Positions 34,656-41,627 of a stretch of DNA of 44,509 nt are shown here, piece after piece. Position 1 is the stretch's first letter. Each line of letters begins with the position of its first letter. The position numbers and the translations under genes are program-made. The notes beneath the pieces were generated by a model. The model was not told where the DNA came from and ran no database searches. It saw only the letters and a list, made by a program, of their open reading frames with translations. Source of the stretch: an uncultured Ruminococcus sp. (GTDB lineage Bacteria; Bacillota; Clostridia; Oscillospirales; CAG-272); the NCBI GenBank assembly GCA_900551005.1, contig URUL01000006.1:1-44509 (forward strand). Reading direction: 5' to 3'.

Positions 34656-35222
34656 TCATAAAAGTTTCTTAAGCTTTGATTTTATCCGTACAATAGCATT
34701 ATCTACCGATTTTTTCGGTTTGGAGAGCGCCTCGGCGATATCCCCATAGGACATGCCTCCGAGGTAAAGCCAAAAGACCGAGCTTTCAAAGGGGGTAAGA
34801 GAACTGTCTATTCTCTTATTGAGCTCCGAGAAAGATTCTTTATTTATGATAAGCTGCTCAGGCATGGCATCTGCGGATTCCCGCATATCGGAGAGGGACT
34901 CCTCGCAATCGCCGAGAAAATCTTCAAAGAGCTTGTTTTCTCTGCGCCTGATGTATGAAATAAGCCTGTTTTTTATACATATCTTGGCATACAGACCAAA
35001 AGAAACGCCTTTTGATTCATCAAAGGAGCATGCCGAATTATAAAGGGCAATGGTAGCTTCCTGAACCAGATCGTCGTATTCTGAATCGGAAATGGAGAAA
35101 CGGCGCTTTGCATCGAGCGAAATGCTTTTGACAAGCGGCAGATAGAGCTCCAGGATCCCTTCAAACGAGAGCGGACGACCGTCCTTTAAACCTATCAGAA
35201 GCTCACCTATCCTATTTTCCAC
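34656..35222 (-). CDS. Sigma-70 family factor (SigH-like)
   Basis: This 188-aa protein has a sigma region 2 core (EYDDLVQEATIALYNSACSFDESKG, followed by FGLYAKICIKNRLISYIRR). Its region 4 helix-turn-helix is LTPFESSVFWLYLGGMSYGDIAEALSKPKKSVDNAIVRIKSKL. It has no regions 1 or 3, and its length fits SigH/Spo0H or a related alternative sigma factor. The regulon cannot be inferred. The start is GTG with weak ribosome binding site spacing. A strong promoter with TTGACA and extended TATAAT stands upstream. Confidence 0.85.
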   Translation of the reverse strand: MENRIGELLIGLKDGRPLSFEGILELYLPLVKSISLDAKRRFSISDSEYDDLVQEATIALYNSACSFDESKGVSFGLYAKICIKNRLISYIRRRENKLFEDFLGDCEESLSDMRESADAMPEQLIINKESFSELNKRIDSSLTPFESSVFWLYLGGMSYGDIAEALSKPKKSVDNAIVRIKSKLKKLL

Positions 35223-35255
35223 CGGATCACACTTTCAATAAACACTTTTTATCTA

Positions 35256-35283
35256 ATTATATCATGGAATGTGAATTTGTCAA
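35256..35283 (-). promoter_or_regulatory. Promoter of the sigma factor gene
   Basis: Minus strand: TTGACA (35283-35278), 16 nt, TATAAT (35261-35256) preceded by TGa. Confidence 0.72.
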
Positions 35284-35366
35284 TAAAAAATTATAAAAAA
35301 TTTTACATTTTGGGAAAAATACATTCAAAAACATTACTTCATTTGTGAAAAGTGTATATATTTTGT

Positions 35367-37112
35367 TTATATCAGCAGAGAACATACTGTGTATACCGTA
35401 GAGGAAAGCAAAAATGATATAAAAAATGTGCGTAGCGCGATGAAAAATGTATCTTTTATGCCGAGTTCGGCGCGTGCGGCGGAGAGCGTGGCGGCGCAGG
35501 GCGTATACGTCATGCAAAGCACCGCAAAGGCATAGACTGCGGCAGGAGAGAGTGCCGAGAAAGCTCCATCGCCGAAAAGTACGCTTATGGTAGAAACAAT
35601 ACTCTCTTTTGCAAAAAATCCCGATATCAGAGCGGCACTTATTCTGTAGTCGGCAAGCCCAAGCGGTTTTAAAATGAATGTTCCGAGCTTTGCCGCGGCA
35701 CAGAGAAGACTTTCGTCTGCCGATGCGGTATAATGAAAATGTGTATCTATCGAGCAGAGAATATATATCAGCGCCGAGGAAAGAAAGACGATGCTTGCGC
35801 TGCGCGAGGCAAATTGCAAAAGCTTGCTTTTGACGGTGCGGAATACATTTCTGCCGTTTGGTACTCGGAAGCGGGGAAGCTCGTAGACGACGTCGGGCGC
35901 GGTGCCATTTCCTTTTGAGAACAGTATACATGAGATCATAAATGCAAGTATCCCGGAAAGGTAAAGAGAAAAAGCGACAAGGGCAGCTCTTTTCGGGAAG
36001 CATACGGAAGATATTGCGGCAACGATCGGAAAACGCGCACTGCACGGGATAAATGCAAGAGAATATATGGCTTTTCTGCGCTCGGAGATATCAAGCGTTT
36101 GCGTAGACATGATGGCGGGCACTGTGCATCCGAAGCCGAGTAGCGCAGGGATGAAAGCTTTTCCCGAGAGACCGAGCTTTCGCATCGCGCCGTCCATGAC
36201 AAAGGAGGCGCGCGCTGTGTAGCCGCTTTCCTCAAGAAGCTCCAGTATGAAAAAAAGTGCCGCCGTTTGCGGAAGAAAGGAAAGCACGGAAGAAATGCCG
36301 CGGCAGATGCCGTTTTCGATAAATTCGAGAAGAAAAATACTTGCACCGAAGCGCGAAAAGAGTGCGATGATTTCGCTCGCAAGCTTATCCAGCCCCATGG
36401 AAAAATATTTTTCCGCTATTTTTCCGAGCCATGAAAAAGAAATGCAGAAGGTGATGAACATTACTATGAAAAAGAGCGGGATACCTATGTATTTTTTGCA
36501 GATAATCCGGTCTATCCTGTCTGTATTTTTTCCGAGGAGCTTGCTGTATACGGCACATTGAGACGATATCTCCAAGGCAAGTGCGGCAAGTGCATTTTCG
36601 GAAAGCTCATGGTTTGCAAAAGAACTCTCGGGCAATTCATCAAAAATCGATGCGATCAGCTCATCTATCCCTCGTTTTTTTGCCGCACTTATCGGAAAGA
36701 CAGGCACGCCGAGCTTATCCGAAAGCTCTTGTATATCTATTTTTGTTCCGTCGCGTTCTGCTTCATCCATCATATTCAGCGCAACGACGACATGCGGAAA
36801 TTCACAAAGCAGTTGAAGCGTAAGAAAAAGCCCGCGCGAAAGATTTGAGGCATCAATGATATCGATGACAACATCGCATTCTCCGCTTTTCAGATAATCG
36901 AGGGCTACGCGCTCCTCGGCTTTTTGAGATGTAAGCGAATATATGCCCGGCAAATCAACGATTTTGGCATGATATTTCTTGCTTTTGAGCGTAGCTTCTT
37001 TTGCGCCGAATGTTACTCCGGCGCGGTTCCCCGTCGCTTCGTTACTCTTTGTGAGCAAATTAAAAAGCGTTGTTTTTCCGCAGTTCGCATTTCCAAGAAG
37101 GGCTATTTTCAT
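35367..37112 (-). CDS. feoB: Ferrous iron transporter FeoB
   Basis: This 581-aa Fe(II) uptake GTPase is in the cytoplasmic membrane. The G domain comes first: G1 GNANCGKTTLF (about 7-17), G2 within GNRAGVTFGAKEA, G3 DLPGIYSLT and G4 NMMDEAERDG. About eight membrane helices follow, with the gate motifs FLPQTAALFFILELLEESGY and GCTVPAIMSTQTL. It is shorter than the 770-aa E. coli protein because the loops and C-terminus are reduced, as in other Clostridia. It starts 3 bp after feoA, forming an iron uptake operon. Confidence 0.93.
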   Translation of the reverse strand: MKIALLGNANCGKTTLFNLLTKSNEATGNRAGVTFGAKEATLKSKKYHAKIVDLPGIYSLTSQKAEERVALDYLKSGECDVVIDIIDASNLSRGLFLTLQLLCEFPHVVVALNMMDEAERDGTKIDIQELSDKLGVPVFPISAAKKRGIDELIASIFDELPESSFANHELSENALAALALEISSQCAVYSKLLGKNTDRIDRIICKKYIGIPLFFIVMFITFCISFSWLGKIAEKYFSMGLDKLASEIIALFSRFGASIFLLEFIENGICRGISSVLSFLPQTAALFFILELLEESGYTARASFVMDGAMRKLGLSGKAFIPALLGFGCTVPAIMSTQTLDISERRKAIYSLAFIPCSARFPIVAAISSVCFPKRAALVAFSLYLSGILAFMISCILFSKGNGTAPDVVYELPRFRVPNGRNVFRTVKSKLLQFASRSASIVFLSSALIYILCSIDTHFHYTASADESLLCAAAKLGTFILKPLGLADYRISAALISGFFAKESIVSTISVLFGDGAFSALSPAAVYAFAVLCMTYTPCAATLSAARAELGIKDTFFIALRTFFISFLLSSTVYTVCSLLI

Positions 37113-37115
37113 ATC

Positions 37116-37355
37116 CTACCTCATATCATTTTCTCCGCGGCAGATTATATTCCCGGCGGAATTGCCCGTGAAAGCTATTTTTGTATTTCCGACTTTTACA
37201 ATGACGTTTTTACCGCTTTTCAGAAATACGCCGAGCTTTGCACCTTCATATATGCCGAGAGATAAATACCTGTCTAATGTATATTCGGTTTCATTTATTT
37301 TTAATACAGTCACGTTTTCTCCGCTCAGAAAATCAAAGAGAAGCAGATTTTTCAT
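37116..37355 (-). CDS. feoA: FeoA domain protein
   Basis: A 79-aa SH3-like FeoA protein, a cytosolic partner of FeoB. The fold is visible in LLFDFLSGENVTVLKI, RYLSLGIYEGAKLGVFLKSG and VKVGNTKIAF. The usual arginine-leucine LG motif (RYLSLGI) is present. It directly precedes feoB. The ribosome binding site is weak (GGGG close to the ATG). Confidence 0.85.
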   Translation of the reverse strand: MKNLLLFDFLSGENVTVLKINETEYTLDRYLSLGIYEGAKLGVFLKSGKNVIVKVGNTKIAFTGNSAGNIICRGENDMR

Positions 37356-37384
37356 AAAAACCCCGTTTTTTTATGTTTTTGCTA

Positions 37385-37413
37385 TTGACAAATCACAAAA
37401 GTTTTGCTATACT
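37385..37413 (+). promoter_or_regulatory. Promoter of tRNA-Gln
   Basis: TTGACA (37385-37390), 17 nt, TATACT (37408-37413). It lies 63 bp before the tRNA and 30 bp beyond the divergent feoA start. Confidence 0.72.
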
Positions 37414-37476
37414 AACAAAGTACTCGGTCGCAGGTGTTTTTATGACAGATTTCTCCTGTACCGTGTAAAAGAATAT

Positions 37477-37552
37477 TGCGGCATCGCCAAGCGGTAAGGC
37501 AACGGACTCTGACTCCGTCATTACCTAGGTTCGAATCCTAGTGCCGCAGCCA
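37477..37552 (+). tRNA. tRNA-Gln (anticodon CTG)
   Basis: A 76-nt cloverleaf including encoded CCA. The acceptor arms are TGCGGCA / TGCCGCA with discriminator G. The D arm is GCC..GGC, the anticodon stem ACGGA/TCCGT with loop CTCTGAC (anticodon CTG at 37509-37511), and the T loop is GGTTCGAATCC. It reads CAG codons. A terminator hairpin follows 25 bp later. Confidence 0.97.
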
Positions 37553-37577
37553 TATTGTAAGACCAAAAAAGATGCAA

Positions 37578-37616
37578 CGAGAAAAACCGGGGATTTCCTC
37601 GGTTTTTCTCGTTTTT
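37578..37616 (+). terminator. tRNA-Gln terminator, also left copy of a repeat
   Basis: The stem CGAGAAAAACCG / CGGTTTTTCTCG (12 bp, extendable inward with one G-U) is followed by TTTTT. A 34-bp part of it (37582-37615) recurs with one mismatch at 40263-40296. Confidence 0.85.
37582..37615 (+). repeat. Left copy of the direct repeat bounding the accessory patch
   Basis: A 34-bp unit made of AAAACCG, one variable base, and a 25-bp core ending CTCGTTTT. The partner is at 40263-40296 in the same orientation. Both copies are also preceded by AAAAAGATGC. Confidence 0.7.
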
Positions 37617-37977
37617 CCTCCGTTTTTCTCACTTTTTCAAAAATAGAATTTATGTGCAAATAAAAAGATGCAAATCGAGGAAATCGACCGTTTACCAGGA
37701 TTTGAACCTTGACATAGCCATTTGGGGGCAGATTTTCATGATTATTTCGTGAGAATCTGCCCCTTTTTGCGTTCAACAATATGTTAAATTTCTGTGTCTG
37801 CGATTTTTATTCGCATTCGGATGAAAACAAGCGTTTTCATATTCCCATACATATATAATTTTTATCGACATGCATATGAAGTCTTCATAAACATGTCTAT
37901 ATTTTTTTCATAAACATGTTGATGGCTGGTACCAATGTTTGGTACCAATTTTTTTGTCTTGATTGAAAGGAGGCTAA
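37617..37977. other. Gene-free stretch with repeats and a tRNA-like scrap
   Basis: It holds AAAAAGATGCAA at 37662-37673 (also at 37566). A T-arm-like sequence on the minus strand (GGTTCAAATCC, about 37700-37710) is followed by a terminator at 37725. Two short tandem direct repeats come next: TTCATAAACATGT (about 37886 and 37909) and TGGTACCAAT (about 37927 and 37940). I see no gene. The repeats look like binding sites or iterons of a mobile element. Confidence 0.5.
37725..37768 (+). terminator. Terminator-like hairpin in the accessory patch
   Basis: GGGGCAGATTTTC / GAGAATCTGCCCC pairs at 12 of 13 positions over a 13-nt loop and is followed by TTTTT. Confidence 0.7.
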
Positions 37978-38067
37978 ATGCGAAAAGCCTTGAATTTACT
38001 GGGTTTTCGGATGATTCATATACGAAGTCCCACTTTCCGAACCCATCAATTCTATTTTCGGAATTGA
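37978..38067 (+). CDS. Possible 29-aa leader peptide
   Basis: AAAGGAGG (37966-37973) stands 4 nt before an ATG opening a 29-codon frame (MRKALNLLGFRMIHIR...). The predicted peptide is basic and has no recognisable family. It sits 75 bp before the broken gene at 38143 on the same strand, so it could be a leader peptide of an accessory-element operon. Support is only the strong ribosome binding site. Confidence 0.35.
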   Translation: MRKALNLLGFRMIHIRSPTFRTHQFYFRN

Positions 38068-38114
38068 ATTGAAAATAACGTGATTCTTTTGAAGAAAAAA
38101 TCGAATCGAAATAT

Positions 38115-38792
38115 TCAAAACTGAAAGGAGTTATTTTGCCATATGAACAACAGATTTGAACGGCAGTTTGCCGAACGAATGAAATCCAACTTCGTCAGGG
38201 AGTGGGAAGACTCATACGTAGCGAGAACGATACGGGTGTCATCTCCATCCTCGACTGTCGAGCCGATGAAGCCTACAAGAAGGACATCGACCAAGTGTTG
38301 GGCAAATACCCGAAGGTATCGTCTGTCGCCGAGCTTGAAGCGTTTATGAAGGCTGTAAAGCCGAAGGAATACTGGAGGTGAACAGATGGCTACCAGATCT
38401 TTGATGATGACTTCCTTATCGTTTCCGGCTTCAATGCTTGCCACGAAGATCTCATACGAGGACAGTTGCTTGACGAATTTTTGCTGATTGGCGAAGATAT
38501 CCGCCTCATGCTCATAATAGAGATCCTCGTAAACCATACACCATACGGGAGTCTCTCTCGAACCCGAAACCAGTGCAACGATTTCGATTGTATGTTGTCC
38601 GTTAAAAACATAATTGATCCCGTCTCTTCGGCTGACTTTGACCGGATTGATCTGAAAAACATCAAAATTGGCAGCGGCACGATTGATATGCTTTTGTGAG
38701 AGCGCCCGTTGGTATTCCTGATTGGAAACAAGGTTCTTAATCGGTATTAATTCAAACTTTACCGCAGGAACAAAACGGCTGTAATCATCCAT
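38115..38792 (-). CDS. ParB-like protein, chimeric/truncated
   Basis: 225 codons. Residues 1 to about 132 match a ParB-N-like (DUF6551-type) domain: FELIPIKNLVSNQEYQRALS, VFNGQHTIEIVAL, and YEHEADIFANQQKFVKQLSSYE. After KDLVA (about 38390) the protein turns to sequence that is simply the antisense of the plus-strand gene ending at 38381. The real gene was therefore cut by a rearrangement, and the last 90 or so residues are read-through. It overlaps the 38785 ParB gene by 8 nt at its start, implying coupled translation. ParB-like domains bind DNA and may use CTP; here the function may be lost. Confidence 0.6.
   Translation of the reverse strand: MDDYSRFVPAVKFELIPIKNLVSNQEYQRALSQKHINRAAANFDVFQINPVKVSRRDGINYVFNGQHTIEIVALVSGSRETPVWCMVYEDLYYEHEADIFANQQKFVKQLSSYEIFVASIEAGNDKEVIIKDLVAICSPPVFLRLYSLHKRFKLGDRRYLRVFAQHLVDVLLVGFIGSTVEDGDDTRIVLATYESSHSLTKLDFIRSANCRSNLLFIWQNNSFQF
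38143..38381 (+). pseudogene. Frameshifted small accessory-element gene
   Basis: From ATG 38143 the frame gives a plausible charged N-terminus (MNNRFERQFAERMKSNFVRE), but after about codon 26 it turns to low-quality Ser/Pro/Arg sequence. In the -1 frame from about 38220 a convincing continuation appears (ENDTGVISILDCRADEAYKK, then LGKYPKVSSVAELEAFMKAV), ending PKEYWR and stop at 38379-38381. A single missing base near 38220 would join them into an 80-aa protein. GGAG is 12 nt upstream. I do not recognise the family; it resembles small conserved proteins of conjugative elements. A sequencing error could also produce this. Confidence 0.55.
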
Positions 38793-39744
38793 CGCTCTTA
38801 TCCCCCTTAATGCATTCGAGTAATACGTTAATATTCTGCTGCAGAGTCGAAAGAGCTGTCTTCAGCTTGTCCCTGGCTTTCGGAGAAATATTCGTCAGAT
38901 CCGTCTTGTCCCGAATCCTTTCAATAGAACTTGACCATGTGGGAATGGTCAGGGTAAGCCCCGTCACCTCCGCATCTGGATCGTATTCCGGCATATCCTT
39001 GATAGATGCTCCTTGTGGTGCGGACGTCCGTCTGGCACGTCCAAGCTCCACAAGATCCTTTCTGGCATCGCTGAAAGGAACGAACGCTCCGCCCGACTCT
39101 ATAATCTTTTTCCCGACTTTTTTGACTTCGTATGGTCTGGAACTCGCAAGCTCCACGAGGTTTTCATGAGAGATTTTATATCTTCCCGAAAGAATCGCCG
39201 GAACAAGAGCCGGTTCTTTACGTCCCACCTCGTCAACAGCCCTGGAATACTTTCCGTATTTTTGAACGGTGGAATGCGACAAGTGATACTCTTGTCCGAG
39301 GCGTTGCGCAGTTCGGTATCTGACACCTGTCTTTTTCTCTCCGAATACTTCATCCTCCGGCAGAACGGAATCGTCGCTCGAATGATCAAATTCATGAGAA
39401 TATTTGCGAAAACCGATGATCTTCTCGGCTTCATAGCGTTTGCCGATCAGGTACTTTCGTGTTTCCTCGGAGATGTTACGCCTTCCGAGCTGATTGGAGC
39501 AGATCCAGTCGACGGCATCCTCGTTCGACTCAAAGTACATATAGACGACCTTGAAAGGAATGCCCAAACGGGTACAGATTTCATAGCGGTTATGTCCGTC
39601 TACGATATAATCGTTCCTATCGGCAATTGGCTCTCTGCATCCATCGTTACGAAGATTAGTTTCAAGCTGGCGATACTCCTCGGTGCTGAGTGGACGGATC
39701 AGGTCGCGGAACAGCGGATTGGTCTTCAGTTTATATTGTGCCAT
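38785..39744 (-). CDS. ParB/RepB-like DNA-binding protein
   Basis: 319 aa. The N-terminal ParB domain has PLSTEEYRQLETNLRNDGCREPI, then YIVDGHNRYEICTRLGIPFKV, where GHNRY corresponds to the GxxR nucleotide motif. A helix-turn-helix follows (TAQRLGQEYHLSHSTVQKYGKYS). The C-terminal part is helical with LSTLQQNINVLLE. The frame reaches 39756 (GTG), but GAGGTGG places the start at ATG 39744. Such ParB-like regulators occur on plasmids, phages and integrative elements. It is followed by the truncated ParB-like gene with 8-nt overlap. Confidence 0.82.
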   Translation of the reverse strand: MAQYKLKTNPLFRDLIRPLSTEEYRQLETNLRNDGCREPIADRNDYIVDGHNRYEICTRLGIPFKVVYMYFESNEDAVDWICSNQLGRRNISEETRKYLIGKRYEAEKIIGFRKYSHEFDHSSDDSVLPEDEVFGEKKTGVRYRTAQRLGQEYHLSHSTVQKYGKYSRAVDEVGRKEPALVPAILSGRYKISHENLVELASSRPYEVKKVGKKIIESGGAFVPFSDARKDLVELGRARRTSAPQGASIKDMPEYDPDAEVTGLTLTIPTWSSSIERIRDKTDLTNISPKARDKLKTALSTLQQNINVLLECIKGDKSDG

Positions 39745-39838
39745 GATCCACCTCACCCGTGCTGTTCTCCAGCTTCTTATAATCCATCAGATCGAAGATG
39801 GCTATGAGGCGTTGTATGACACTAAACAAAGTTATTCA
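39731..39838 (-). pseudogene. C-terminal remnant of an accessory gene
   Basis: In the minus frame overlapping the ParB start, the codons read LFSVIQRLIAIFDLMDYKKL, continue ENSTGEVDHG and stop at 39733-39731. This looks like a genuine protein end, coupled to the ParB gene, but the frame hits a stop just upstream (about 39840). The rest of the gene has been replaced by the plus-strand membrane-protein gene. The family is not identified. Confidence 0.4.
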
Positions 39839-40205
39839 AAAGAAAAATCTGATATTGATTATTTATGCCATTGTTTTGCTTGTCTTTTGGACTTTGGCTT
39901 TGATTTTTGGTAACGCAGAAAATAAAGTAATGGTTCTCGTACTTTCTCTTATTATACCGTTTGTTATATACGGTTTTGTGCGTTTGATGTATAAGATTGT
40001 GAGTATCAATGCCTCTTTAAAAGTAATGTGCTTTTTCTATTACTTTTTCTTAGTAGGGGGATTACTTGGAACTGCTATGATGTTTGTTGAATTTATCGGT
40101 GGGTTTCCAAACGGATTGTTTCCGACTCTTGGTGCTTGCGGCGCTTTAATTATTGCAACTCTTGATAGCGCAAAGAAAACGATTGAATTTGAAAGCAAAA
40201 AGTAA
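39816..40205 (+). CDS. Small membrane protein of unknown function
   Basis: 129 aa with four hydrophobic segments: NLILIIYAIVLLVFWTLALIF, MVLVLSLIIPFVIYGFV, VMCFFYYFFLVGGLLGTAMM and a weaker FPTLGACGALIIATL. A short basic tail follows. The frame extends upstream to ATG 39798, but GAGG at 39806-39809 stands 6 nt before ATG 39816. The base composition is AT-richer than the chromosomal genes to the left, as expected for an acquired gene. The family is not recognised. Confidence 0.65.
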   Translation: MTLNKVIQKKNLILIIYAIVLLVFWTLALIFGNAENKVMVLVLSLIIPFVIYGFVRLMYKIVSINASLKVMCFFYYFFLVGGLLGTAMMFVEFIGGFPNGLFPTLGACGALIIATLDSAKKTIEFESKK

Positions 40206-40262
40206 TGTCATCTATTTCGGTCGCCAACCACATCTCGTGCATCCCAAAAAGATGCCACCCCG

Positions 40263-40296
40263 AAAAACCGAGGATTTCCTCGGTTTTTCTCGTTTT
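40263..40296 (+). repeat. Right copy of the direct repeat; terminator-like hairpin
   Basis: The same unit as at 37582, with A in place of G at one position. That change restores a perfect AAAAACCGAGG / CCTCGGTTTTT stem. It is preceded by AAAAAGATGC like the left copy and lies 58 bp after the membrane-protein stop. Confidence 0.7.
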
Positions 40297-40313
40297 CTGA
40301 TTACAAATAAAAA

Positions 40314-40355
40314 AGCGCCGGGAAATCCATCACGGAGATTCCGGTGCTTATTTTT
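40314..40355 (+). terminator. Second terminator-like hairpin
   Basis: Imperfect arms AGCGCCGGGAAATCC and GGAGATTCCGGTGCT are followed by TTATTTTT, before the convergent acetyltransferase gene. Confidence 0.55.
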
Positions 40356-40385
40356 CTATCAAACAATGTGACAAATTTGTATTGA

Positions 40386-40832
40386 TCATTTCTCCATTAA
40401 ATAGTTGGTCAAGGAAATACCATTCCTGATAATTTGCTGCTCCTTTACGGTTCTGTACCCTCTTTGCTCAAAGAATGGTTTTGCTGTAATAGAAACGTGC
40501 GTAATGATTTTTTCTCCGTTTACGGACTGCTCTAACTTATTGCAGATGGCAGTAGCGATCCCTTGCCTTTGATAATTTTTATGTACATACAATCTGTCGA
40601 GATAGCCGGTCTTATCAATATCCCCCAAGCCAACGATCATCTCATTTTCGATAGCAACTATGGTAAAATGTTCCGAGAACGATCTATCCCATTCGTGCAA
40701 GTCCACATTTCCGGTTGCCCATACGGCTAATTGCTCTTTTGTATAGTCTTTGGCATTCACATTATGAACTGTTTGATAAAATAATTCTGCTAAAGACTCA
40801 CAATCAGAAGAATTACATATTCTAAGCATCAT
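40386..40832 (-). CDS. GNAT family N-acetyltransferase
   Basis: This 148-aa acetyl-CoA-dependent transferase has IVGLGDIDKTGYLDRLYVHKNYQRQGIATAICNKLEQ-type motif A. The R/QxxGxA acetyl-CoA loop is QRQGIA, and C-terminal AKPFFEQRGY is motif B. The start is ATG 40832, 8 nt after GAGGT; ATG 40829 is the next in-frame codon. The substrate is unknown; members acetylate small molecules or protein termini. It is downstream of the ZIP transporter gene by 39 bp on the same strand. Confidence 0.88.
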   Translation of the reverse strand: MMLRICNSSDCESLAELFYQTVHNVNAKDYTKEQLAVWATGNVDLHEWDRSFSEHFTIVAIENEMIVGLGDIDKTGYLDRLYVHKNYQRQGIATAICNKLEQSVNGEKIITHVSITAKPFFEQRGYRTVKEQQIIRNGISLTNYLMEK

Positions 40833-40871
40833 AATACGTTACCTCGCAAAATTACGGTTTATTACATATTT

Positions 40872-41624
40872 TTAACCAAACATCACATCCGTAACAAGCA
40901 TGACACAAAAACCGACGAGCAAAGCATAGGTCGCACCTCGCTCGCTTCCGTGTGCGTGGGTCTCGGGGATCATTTCGTCGCTGATGACATAGAGCATCGT
41001 GCCTCCTGCAAATGCGAGCGCAAAGGGCAAAATTGCGGTGGAAATACTGACGGCAAAATAACCGATGAGCGTTCCGATGACTTCAACAAATCCCGTGATC
41101 AAGGCAATAACGAAGGTCTTCCCGGGTCTGATACCTGCGGCAAGCATGGAAGCGATGATCACCATTCCTTCGGGAATGTTTTGCAGAGCAATACCTCCTG
41201 CAATGAGGAGTGCCTGCGTCGTATCGCCCGAGCCGAAGCCTACCCCTGCGGCGATACCTTCGGGCAGATTATGTATGGCAATCGCCAAAACGAAAAGCAG
41301 AACCTTGTTCAGATTTGCATTGTGGTGCGATTCGGGTTCGACACCGACGATCTTATGTAAATGCGGCACCAATTTGTCGATGAGATTGAGGCAGACAGCG
41401 CCGGCAAAAATACCTGCAACTGTGATAAGTATTCCGTATTTTCCGCCGTATTCAAGAGACGGAATGATCAGCCCAAGCACCGCCGCGGCAAACATCACGC
41501 CCGCGGCGAACGACAGAACGATATCCGAAAATTTATGCGATATGTTTTTAAAAATAAAACCTATGAGTGCACCGATAACGGTAGCGCCGCCCACACCGAG
41601 GGCGGTTAATAATACAAGCTCCAT
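40872..41624 (-). CDS. ZIP family metal transporter
   Basis: This 250-aa membrane protein has about eight helices. Metal-site motifs are HNLPEGIAAGVGFGSG (helix 4) and LQNIPEGMVIIASML (helix 5), with a His-containing loop (HLHKIVGVEPESHHN) between helices 3 and 4. It probably imports Zn(II), Fe(II) or another divalent metal across the cytoplasmic membrane. It begins 3 bp after the Crp/Fnr regulator gene stops, so the two are one transcript. Confidence 0.92.
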   Translation of the reverse strand: MELVLLTALGVGGATVIGALIGFIFKNISHKFSDIVLSFAAGVMFAAAVLGLIIPSLEYGGKYGILITVAGIFAGAVCLNLIDKLVPHLHKIVGVEPESHHNANLNKVLLFVLAIAIHNLPEGIAAGVGFGSGDTTQALLIAGGIALQNIPEGMVIIASMLAAGIRPGKTFVIALITGFVEVIGTLIGYFAVSISTAILPFALAFAGGTMLYVISDEMIPETHAHGSERGATYALLVGFCVMLVTDVMFG

Positions 41625-41627
41625 AAT

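Noticed and set aside
35257..36045. A 262-codon frame overlapping the end of feoB and the sigma promoter
   Set aside because: It overlaps feoB in another frame and runs through a clear promoter.
39013..39807. A 264-codon plus-strand frame opposite the ParB gene
   Set aside because: The ParB and helix-turn-helix motifs are on the minus strand with a proper ribosome binding site; this frame has neither.
37553..40355. Complete mobile element with integrase or transposase
   Set aside because: No recombinase, transposase or inverted terminal repeats are visible; only fragments and ParB-like genes remain.
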